Source: Nemophila menziesii
Taxonomy: Eukaryota; Streptophyta; Magnoliopsida; Boraginales; Hydrophyllaceae
Length of the DNA stretch: 64,000 nt
Assembly: GCA_029959085.1 (NCBI GenBank)
Contig: JARWIR010000021.1
Coordinates: 20,361,620 to 20,425,619, forward strand
Direction: 5' to 3'
In this document: positions 56,563 to 64,000 of the stretch, in pieces
How the letters are laid out: the number at the start of each line of letters is the position of its first letter
Numbering within the stretch: position 1 is the stretch's first letter
Notes under the pieces: model-generated
Database searches by the model: none
Seen by the model: the letters and a program-made list of their open reading frames with translations, nothing else
Told to the model about the DNA's origin: nothing
Translations under genes and position numbers: made by a program

Positions 56563-57617
56563 TCCCCCCTCAAGCTAAGCATGTTGATCATGGGCAGCTT
56601 GGAAGGAAGAGATGTGAACTGAGTAACTCCAAGGCCTTTAGTTAAAATATCAGCCAATTGATTTGATGATGAAACATGTCTGAGATGAAGAACCTTAGCT
56701 TTTACTTGTTCCCTTACAAAGTGGAAATCCACATCAATGTGTCTGGTCCTAGTATGGAATACAGGATTAGTTGCCAAATCCAAAGCTGACATGTTATCAC
56801 AAGACAAAGTTGGAGTCACAATAGGAATATGAAGACTTTGAAGCAAGAAAGTAAACCACTTAAGCTCAGCTGAAACATGAGCAAGGGCTCTATATTCAGC
56901 TTCAGTTGAAGATCTTGAGACTGTATTTTGCTTCTTTGAGCCCCAAGAAACCAAGTTTGTACCTAAAAATATACAGTAGCCAGTTGTAGACTTCCTATCT
57001 TGAATATTACTAGCCCAATCCGAGTCAGAAAAGGCATGAAGAGTAGGAGAAGAAGAGGAGAATTGTAAGCTATAATGATAAGTCCCTTTGAGATACCTTA
57101 GTATCTTCTTTAAGGCTTCAAAATCTGCATTTGTTGGTTTGTGCATAGCTTGACATACTTGATTAACTGCAAAGGAAATGTCAGGTCTTGTAATGGTCAA
57201 GTATTGTAAAGCACCAGTTAAGCTTCTAAACATAAAGGGATATTCATATAATTCTTTGTGATAGTTTGATATAACACCATTTTTTGTGAGTGTAGGAGTT
57301 GTAGAAGGTTTGCATTCACTTAAGCCAGTCTTGTTTAGGATAGAGAGGGCATAATTAGCTTGAGAAACAATTGTAGTGTCATTAGTTTTGGACACTTCAA
57401 GCCCAAGAAAATAGGCTAAAGTACCTAAGTCCTTCATCTGAAATCTATTCTTTAAGGCACTAATAACATTTGATATTTCTTCTGCATTTGCACCAGTTAC
57501 CAATATGTCATCCACATATACTAAGATAATTGTTAAAGATGATGAAATTCCTTTGACAAACATAGAAGAATCAGCAGCACTTACTTTGAAACCTTGAAGA
57601 ACAAGAAAATATTGCAA
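56490..57617 (-). pseudogene. Copia RT catalytic half and RNase H
   Basis: 375 open codons. RT active site is LVYVDDILVTG, then LGLEVSKTND. The connection has PDISFAVNQVCQAMHKP. RNase H shows FSDSDWASN, GYCIFLG, STEAEYRAL, CDNMSAL, TRHIDVDFHF and LADILTKGL. The frame ends in the 3' LTR. It is in the same frame as 57642-58166 and is separated from it only by a TAA at 57642-57644 that replaces the Gln of the usual LYGLKQAPRAW motif. Confidence 0.9.
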
Positions 57618-57641
57618 TAGAGAATACCAGGCTCGAGGAGC

Positions 57642-58166
57642 TTATTTTAAGCCATAGAGAGACCTGTTTAGTTTGCATACATAAGAAGGTTTTGTAGAGT
57701 CCACAAAGCCTTGTGGTTGTGTCATGTACACCTCCTCATCAAGTTCACCATGGAGGAATGCATTAGACACATCCAATTGTCTAATAACCCAATTATTCGA
57801 GACAGCTAAAGCTAATACAACCCGGATAGTTTGATGTTTAACCACAGGACTGAAGGTTTCAGTATAATCTAAACCAAACTCTTGTAAGAAGCCTCTAGCT
57901 ACAAGTCTCGCTTTATAGTGAGCTATAGTTCCATCAGCATGTCGTTTAACTTTGTATATCCATCTACATGTTATGGGATTTCGTCCATGTGGTGTAGGGA
58001 CAAGAGTCCAAGTGTTTTGACTAATCAATGCATTGTATTCATCTTGCATTGCCTCTTGCCAGCACTGAAATTTCTCAGCTTCCTTGAATGATGATGGTTC
58101 AAGTAATGTTGTGGTTTGAATAAGAGTCTGACATTTGTATGAAGGTTTAAGAGAGCCTGTTTGTCT
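57642..58166 (-). pseudogene. Copia RT N-terminal half
   Basis: Contains [49 protein letters not shown] and [11 protein letters not shown]. The open frame of the ORF starts at an internal Met, but coding similarity (the [15 protein letters not shown] segment) extends upstream to a TGA at 58167-58169. That TGA interrupts the MVTRRQTG-type motif. Confidence 0.88.
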
Positions 58167-59089
58167 TCAAGTCACCATATGATGATGACGATGAGAATTT
58201 GGCTGTGAAGGTATAATAGGAGTTGGTGTTTGAGAAGTAGAGGTTTGAGAAGATAAATTATGATGAATAGAAGTAGAAGATTGAGATAAAGGTTGTGAAG
58301 GAGTAGTAAGATTCAACGGGGAAAATGGCTGAGAAAGAGAAGATAGATTGATTTGTGAAAAGAGATCAGTATATATAGAAGTTGTGGGAGTAGATGAAGG
58401 TGATTCTGAAGGTTTAATTGCAAAGGGAAATGAGGTTTCATTAAATTGAACATGTCTTGAAATGAACATACGAGAAGAGGTTGTAGAAAAGCACTTGTAA
58501 CCTTTAGAATGAGAACAATATCCCAAGAACACACAAGGTTCAGCTTTGAGAGCAAATTTGTGTTGATTATATGGTTTTGTCCAAGGGTAACATAAGCACC
58601 CAAAGACTCTTAAATGGTTGTAGGTTGGGGTTTTGTAAATAACAGTTCATAAGGGATTATGTTGTGAAGTGAAGGACTTGGTAAAATGTTTACCAAATAG
58701 ACAGAAGCAGCTAGAGCTTCACACCAAAACTTCATTGGAAGAGAAGCATGAGTGAGTAAGGCTAGTGTAGTTTCAATCAGATGCCTGTGTTTGCGCTCAG
58801 AAACTCCATTTTGTTCAGGAGTGTGAGGGCAAGAAGTTTGATGAATGATTCCCAATGATTGAAGAAATAATTTGAAAGAGTTACTAGTGTATTCACCACC
58901 ATTATCTGATCTTAAACACTTGATTTGAGCATTAAACTGAGTTTGAACCATTTTGTTGAATGCTTTGAATACTTCACAAACCTCTGATTTTAACTTCAAA
59001 GGATAAACCCAACTGAACCTGCTATAATCATCTACAAACAAGACATAATATATAAATGATGAACAAGAAGAGATTGGGCTGGGCCCCAC
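58167..59089 (-). pseudogene. Copia integrase core and C-terminal linker
   Basis: 58610-59089 has DDYSRFSWVYPLK, CLRSDNGGEYTSN and PEQNGVSERKHRHLIE (D, D, E of the core). After ILPSPSL a one-base frameshift near 58612 moves to the frame of 58167-58532, which has VFLGYCSHSKGYKCF and FISRHVQFNE. A Ser/Thr/Pro-rich linker to the RT follows. Confidence 0.87.
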
Positions 59090-60743
59090 ACATCTGAGTG
59101 AACAATATCAAAAGGATTATTTGATTTAGTAATTGACAAAGAAAATGGAAGTTTATGTGCTTTAGACACTGCACAAGAATTACATTGAACACCATAATGA
59201 TCTAGTTTACTATGTAAAACAGAACTCAGAGGAACCAAAGCTTGAGAGGAAGGATGGCCCAAGCGCAAATGCCATAAAACAGCTGAGGAATTTTCAACTT
59301 TTGAAGATAGACATTTTAAAGGTTGACTTGAACAAAGACTAGCCTGTGCAGATGATGAGCTTGTACCAGATGAAAGTGGATATAAGCCATCCCTACAAGG
59401 GCCCTGAAAGAGCAACTTATGTGAGGAACAATCATGTATAGAAACTAAATTAGAACTGAATGAGATAATACAATTGTTATCCTTAGTGAATTTTGAAATG
59501 GATAACAAATTAGAAGAAATGGAAGGGACATGAAGCACTGAGTTTAAAGAGAATGAAGAGTTAGAGATATATAGCTTACTATGACCAACACTTGCAATAT
59601 CAAGGTTTTGACCATTACCAACTGAGACTGAATGAGCACCATGATAAGGCTGAGAATTTTCAATTAAGTGAGGATCATTAGTAACATGACTGTTGGCTCC
59701 ACTATCCAAATACCACATTTCAGGATCATAAGCTTGATGTTGAGTAGATTGATTAGGTGTGTAATTAGAATGAGCTGCTAAAATGACTCGATTTTGAGCC
59801 TTAGGTGAAGGATAATTCACAAAGTCTGATCTATACCAGCAATCAAGAACTATATGACCTATACGAGTGCATATCTGACAAGTTGGAGCATTTGAATTCA
59901 TACCAGAGTTATGTGATGGAGGAACTCCCAAAACAGATTTATTTTGTTGAGAGAAATGTCTACCACGGCCTCTGTTAGCATAGCCTCTTCCACGATTTGA
60001 AGGTCCTCGACCACGAGTTGAATTATTGCAAGAGAAATTCATAGCCGAAGGAGTGAAAAGTGTAGTATGATGCACAGATGAATCATTTGATTCAGACATC
60101 TTCATATGCAATTCCTCATAAACTAGTAAGCTACCAAGAGAATGGAAGCTTAGTGTTGATGTTTGAGCATTTTTAATCCGAATACTAGACTTAAATTGAT
60201 TGTATTCAGAAGGAAGACCTTTCAAAGTGTACATAATAACATCTTCAAGAGGTAATGAAACTGCAGCAGTATCCAATCCATCACAGATATCTTGTATATT
60301 AGCTAAATACTCAGTCATCGATTTTTCTCCTTTCTTAATGTTGCACAGTTTCATTTTTAATTGATGAACATGTGTACGGCATTGATTTACAAACAATTCT
60401 TCAAGTTTTACCCATACTTCATGTGCAGAAGTAGACCTTACGACTTGAGAGAAAACAGAGGGAATTATTGAAGATATGAGAGATACCTTTAGTTGATGAT
60501 CCTCTATTATCCAAGTAGAATATGTTGGATGAGTTGATGAAGGTGGAGCTCCAAATCGAGTGACATGATCAAGATAACCATGAGCTTCTAATACAGCTTC
60601 AAGCTGAGCCTTCCAAACCACATAATTTGTAGAGTCAAGCTTGATTTGAACAAGCGAGGCCAATTTTGACGAAGAAGAAGTAATCCAGCTGGTATTTCAG
60701 AACTGGATGAGATATGAGGTGTTGAAGAAGATGATTCGGTCAT
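59032..60743 (-). pseudogene. Copia gag, protease and GAG-pre-integrase
   Basis: The likely start ATG is at 60741-60743 (MTESSSSTPHIS), with a frameshift around 60690 into the long frame (to 59032). Gag has the UBN2-type region (WVKLEELFVNQCRTHVHQL, MTEYLANIQDICDGL) and the knuckle CQICTRIGHIVLDC (CX2CX4HX4C). Protease active site is WYLDSGANSHVTND. GAG-pre-integrase has LWHLRLGHPSSQ. The frame leaves integrase after HSDVWGPA. Confidence 0.9.
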
Positions 60744-60870
60744 TGAAAAGGATAGAAGAGAAGCGCGGAAGATCGAGAGGTGAAAGATAGCAAAGCTCAA
60801 GATGATTTAAGTTTTGTTTTGTGTTTAAGACGCCATTAATGGCGGAAAAAGAGAGCTTGTTCTTTCATGA

Positions 60871-60882
60871 GCTCTGATACCA
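60871..60882 (-). promoter_or_regulatory. Primer-binding site of the copia element
   Basis: Sense TGGTATCAGAGC, matching the 3' end of plant initiator tRNA-Met, directly beside the 5' LTR. Confidence 0.9.
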
Positions 60883-61083
60883 TATAGAAGAGAAGATAGA
60901 GATGTGAAGAGAAGATTTTATTAGAGAATGAATTGTGTTTTACATTCATGTATAAGTGCTATATATACAGATCATTACATACACTATACATACATATCTA
61001 TTGTAACTAACTAACTAACTCGGCAGCTGTCATCTTGTTGTTGATGAGCTGTAATTCTTCTAGTTGTTAGCTTTATCTTATCA
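60883..61083 (-). repeat. 5' LTR of the copia element
   Basis: 201 bp, TATAGAAGAG to ATCTTATCA. In sense it starts TGATAAGATAAAGC. Confidence 0.87.
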
Positions 61084-61673
61084 AAAAATACCACGAGTTA
61101 TTTATAATTCCGATTTGATTAATGATGTTTTACGCCCGTTGATTATATTTTTGGGTTATTGGCCAATGGTTCCTTGACCTCCTTTGTAATAATAAAAAAA
61201 AAAAATCGTACCCTTTCTAGACATTCTTCTAAAACGCAAAAGACGCAGTTCATTTCGATTTTTCCTCATCGCACATTTGCTTTTCAGGTAAAATCTTCTT
61301 CTATCTCTAAACCCAGACCTTATTTTTGCATAATCTAAGGTGGGTACTGCCCAATATTCTTAATTCTATAGCCTGAGTAATTTTTGTGTTGGTTTATTAC
61401 AATTTAATTTGATGGTAAAATGTTTGTTTGATGTATTTGCAGAGTTCAAATTGGACTTTTCAAAGGAAAAGGTTAGTATATGTACTCTTGATGTCTGGAT
61501 TTTACTATGAATTTAGTTAGTTTAACCATAATTAGCTAATTAATAAGACGATCTGTGTGTTTATATTGAAATTTGATACAAACTCTTGATTAATAATACT
61601 TTGATATTGATATTGGCATTTGACTGTGGAGTAAGAACGATTTTTAAATTTTACTTCATTTCTTTTTCTTCAG
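61084..61673 (+). promoter_or_regulatory. Promoter region and spliced 5' leader of the F-box/kelch gene (inferred)
   Basis: 61084-61206 ends in TTTGTAATAATAAAAAAAAA and may be an old LINE tail. Candidate leader exons: exon 1 ends CAG at 61287 before GTAAAATC. A 29-base exon at 61443-61471 lies between TTTGCAG and GTTAGTAT. Exon 3 starts at 61674 after TTTTCTTCAG, 10 bases before the ATG. Splice signals are good, but this is inference without transcripts. The gene and the copia element are divergent. Confidence 0.45.
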
Positions 61674-61683
61674 ATCACTAAAA

Positions 61684-62739
61684 ATGACGGAAATAATAGA
61701 AGGTATCCCAGATGCAGTTTCAATGAGATGCCTTGCATTAGTGCCTTTTAACGAACATCCAAAACTAGAGCTTGTTTCTCGTTCTTGGCGAGCAGCTATT
61801 CATAACCCTGAATTATTCAAAGCTCGTAAAGAACTCAACAAATCAGAGAACTTTATATGTGTTTGTGCATTCGAACCCGATAATATATGGCAACTATACA
61901 ACCCCGAGCATAACCTATGGATGACACTTCCTATTCTCCCTTCAAACATTCGCCACCTGGCACATTTCGGTGTTGTCTCTACATCAGGAAAGTTATTCGT
62001 ACTCGGTGGCGGAAGTGACGCCGTTGATCCATTAACCGGCGACCACGACGGACGTTTCGCGACAGATGAAGTTTGGTCGTATGATCCTGTCGTTAAACAA
62101 TGGTCGCGAAATACTTCCATGATCGTTCCTCGTGCTATGTTCGCTTGTTGTGTTTTAAACGGGAAAATAGTCGTCGCTGGTGGGTTTACTACTTCAAGAA
62201 AATCGATTTCCGAAGCCGAAATCTATGATCCGGAGACCGATAAGTGGACGAAAATACCAAATCTACATTGTACACATAACTCAGCATGTTCCGGGATAGT
62301 TATTAACGGAAGTGTTCACGTTATGCATAAAGGATTATCAAACGTGCAAATATTGGAGAATAATGTCGAAAATGGTGGGACATGGAAATGGACCGTACGT
62401 GAGTATGGTTGGCTTCAAGGACCAATGGCTGTAGTTAACGAGGAATTGTACGTGATAAGTCAAAACTTGGTTTATAAGCAGGAAAGAGATTCGAGAAAAG
62501 TGGTAGCTTCGGCGACTGAGTTTATGAAGAGGATTGATTTTGGTATGACGGGTTTAGGAGATGAGATTTATGTAATTGGAGGTGTAATTGGACCGGAGAG
62601 ATGGAATTGGAATATAAGATTGGTGTCTGATGTTGATGTTTTGGTGGTGGGTAATGGTGATCGATTAGGTTGGCGTAGGGCTGCTCCGATGACGTTATGT
62701 CGTGGGACAATTCTAGGTTGTACTCAATTAAAGATTTAA
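61684..62739 (+). CDS. SKIP30: F-box/kelch-repeat protein, SKIP30-like
   Basis: An intact 351-residue single-exon coding sequence. The N-terminal F-box (about residues 4-48) contains IPDAVSMRCLALVPF, PKLELVSRSWRAAI and PELFKARKE. Kelch repeats follow, with LFVLGGGSDAVDPLTG, VWSYDPVVKQW, MFACCVLNGKIVVAGGF, AEIYDPETDKWTKIP and a last VIGGVIGPERWNWN, making a beta-propeller. The length, the GSDAVDPLTGD insert and the CTQLKI end match plant SKIP30-type proteins. Such proteins bind SKP1-like (ASK) subunits through the F-box to form SCF ubiquitin ligases, with the propeller choosing substrates; the substrate is not evident here. Neighbours are a copia element upstream and a MITE about 0.7 kb downstream. 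No lesion seen. The orthology claim is from remembered family sequence, not a search. Confidence 0.92.
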   Translation: MTEIIEGIPDAVSMRCLALVPFNEHPKLELVSRSWRAAIHNPELFKARKELNKSENFICVCAFEPDNIWQLYNPEHNLWMTLPILPSNIRHLAHFGVVSTSGKLFVLGGGSDAVDPLTGDHDGRFATDEVWSYDPVVKQWSRNTSMIVPRAMFACCVLNGKIVVAGGFTTSRKSISEAEIYDPETDKWTKIPNLHCTHNSACSGIVINGSVHVMHKGLSNVQILENNVENGGTWKWTVREYGWLQGPMAVVNEELYVISQNLVYKQERDSRKVVASATEFMKRIDFGMTGLGDEIYVIGGVIGPERWNWNIRLVSDVDVLVVGNGDRLGWRRAAPMTLCRGTILGCTQLKI

Positions 62740-63425
62740 TGTTTGTGTCTTGTACACTTTGTTGCATTTCAGTTCTTTTTTGAGTTTTTAAGATACTATT
62801 ATGATACATGTATCAAACATTAGGTGGTAAAAGGAAACTTATTTACTTTTTTTCTTTTTCTGATTGATGACAGTAGTGGTTACTCTCGGTTAATCATAAT
62901 TGAGATCTTTTCGTTGGTCTTTGTGATTTTTAATATAAGAGAGATTTAGTTGTTAATTTTGGTAAATGTTGTAATTTTTTAGTTTTCTTTTTATACATTT
63001 ATCAGTGTTTTTTTGGAATCTTTTAAAAGAAAATAAAATTGTAAGATACTAATGTACTCCCTTAGTTGTTGAATGAGTATCCCTAAAAGTTTGTGTAAAT
63101 TTTCGAATACTTATTTGCATTGATAAGCTACTAAGATAGTAATTGCAACATCCGTAAATGTTTGTGTAAATTTTTAAATTGAAACGTCGATCACAAACCA
63201 CAGAAATATAGCCAATAACCTGTTACTTTTTTTCTTTTAATGAAATTTCAATTGAAAAAAGAAAGAAATTTTTTGAGCTAATACAAAACCGACACTAAAG
63301 AAAACGGTCTCTTCCACAACCCGACAAACTTTTTAATTATAGGCTGAAAACTTTCGAATATCATCGTTTTGTCTATGTGCGTAAAACACACACTAAATGG
63401 GCCATGTTATCTGATTTTTTAGTTA
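62740..63425 (+). other. 3' UTR and downstream intergenic DNA
   Basis: AT-rich. A possible AATAAA signal occurs near 63030. No further gene is supported. Confidence 0.5.
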
Positions 63426-63683
63426 CTCCCTCCGTTTCAAAATGTTTGTCCACTTACTAAAATTGGTGTTTCAAAATGTTTGTCCACTTAGTATTTCAAG
63501 ACACTTTTTCCCAATTTTTTCCATTACTACCCCTATTAAAAAATTAAAATTTATATTTCCAATACACATTTAAGATATCAAGACACTTTATGAAGGGTAA
63601 TTTTGTAATAGGGATTGTAATCATTAATTTTCTTAATTCGTGTGAAAAGCAAAGTGGACAAACATTTTGAAACGGAGGGAGTA
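63424..63683. mobile_element. Stowaway-type (Tc1/mariner) MITE, 256 bp
   Basis: The termini CTCCCTCCGTTTCAAAATG (63426 on) and its inverse CATTTTGAAACGGAGGGAG (to 63681) are perfect and are flanked by TA duplications (63424-63425 and 63682-63683). Near the left end the TTTCAAAATGTTTGTCCACTT segment is duplicated in tandem. No transposase; mobilised in trans by mariner-like transposases. Confidence 0.93.
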
Positions 63684-64000
63684 CTACGTTTATCCACGAG
63701 GCCCTTCATCACCACATATGAGTTGAGGAAAAAATCCAAAATGAAGTTCCAAAGGTCGTGCATAAAAACCATACAATGACAATGAAAACAAAAATATCTT
63801 TAACGAAATATCATAACAGAATGAGATTTTATTAGGCTTCCTAATAGACGATTAGTTTTAATATTAGTGCTAAAAATATCTGCATTTGTACAATCAGATA
63901 AGGAAAGGAATATAGAAACCTCTAATAATATATGAGGGTAAGCGCTTAACTTCTTTTTCTTTAGGTTTTTATTATTTTTATTTTTGGACTTGAGGCTTTT
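63684..64000. other. AT-rich intergenic DNA
   Basis: Nothing supportable seen. Confidence 0.5.

Larger units (their letters stand above)
56349..61083 (-). mobile_element. Ty1/copia retrotransposon with short (~0.2 kb) LTRs, nearly complete
   Basis: Left LTR about 56349-56562 and right LTR about 60883-61083 share almost all their sequence. The primer site next to the right LTR reads TGGTATCAGAGC in sense (initiator tRNA-Met type), and a CTTGAGGGGGG polypurine tract lies at 56563-56575. Order on the minus strand is gag, protease, integrase, RT, RNase H. Visible lesions in the coding region are few: a frameshift early in gag, two in integrase, and two in-frame nonsense codons. The flanks are A-rich (AAAAT and AAAAA), so the target duplication is not clear. 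Confidence 0.9.

Noticed and set aside
63426..63681. Terminal inverted repeat as a transcription terminator hairpin for the F-box gene
   Set aside because: TA flanks and CTCCCTCCGTT termini identify a Stowaway MITE.

Overview
This window is plant nuclear DNA, almost certainly from a eudicot with a repeat-rich, AT-rich genome. The evidence is intron-containing genes, plant-type Ty3/gypsy, Ty1/copia, LINE, hAT and Stowaway elements, and an intact F-box/kelch gene that reads as a homologue of Arabidopsis SKIP30. I cannot name the species from sequence alone. I see no prokaryotic genes, tRNA, rRNA or CRISPR.

Layout. (1) 1-25123 is a nest of Athila-like Ty3/gypsy elements. These have tRNA-Asp-type primer sites, LTRs of about 1.5-1.8 kb that start TGATGTCTCC and end CCACCA in the sense direction, and long 3' non-coding tails. 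Element I (+, 1-6628) sits inside the protease gene of element II (-, 6629-10476). Element III (-, 11140-25118) is complete end to end with a perfect AATAT target duplication; it interrupts an older decayed LTR and itself carries a solo LTR (17483-19019) in its integrase gene. (2) 25124-28276 is AT-rich decayed DNA with a 5'-truncated LINE piece flanked by an 18-bp duplication. (3) 28280-34680 is a near full-length plant L1-type LINE with several nonsense codons and frameshifts. (4) 34923-36943 holds a four-copy tandem array of about 203 bp, derived from an inverted-repeat element, directly upstream of a two-exon defensin-like peptide gene. The stop codon of that gene has been replaced by an hAT-type insertion. 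(5) 37850-54420 is a mosaic of a truncated antisense LINE, a (+) gypsy 5' end, a SIRE-like copia 3' end, and three same-strand Athila-like 5' halves (VII, VIII, IX), each apparently inserted in the next. (6) 54421-56348 is unexplained, partly C-rich. (7) 56349-61083 is a nearly complete short-LTR copia element on the minus strand. (8) 61084-64000 carries the SKIP30-like gene with a spliced 5' leader, then a 256-bp Stowaway-type MITE.

How parts work together. The transposon genes are gag, protease, reverse transcriptase, RNase H and integrase in family order, and almost all are broken. The only intact host-type gene is the F-box/kelch gene. The defensin-like gene remains open but has a transposon-derived C-terminal tail. 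The most unusual signals are in non-coding retroelement DNA. A GAGTTTGGGGT polypurine motif occurs five times, at colinear positions, between integrase and the 3' LTR in two diverged elements. GC-rich near-palindromes of the type AACCGGGNNCCCGGTT occur in both gypsy tails and a copia LTR promoter. The Athila LTR leaders carry a four-copy C3-loop-G3 motif.
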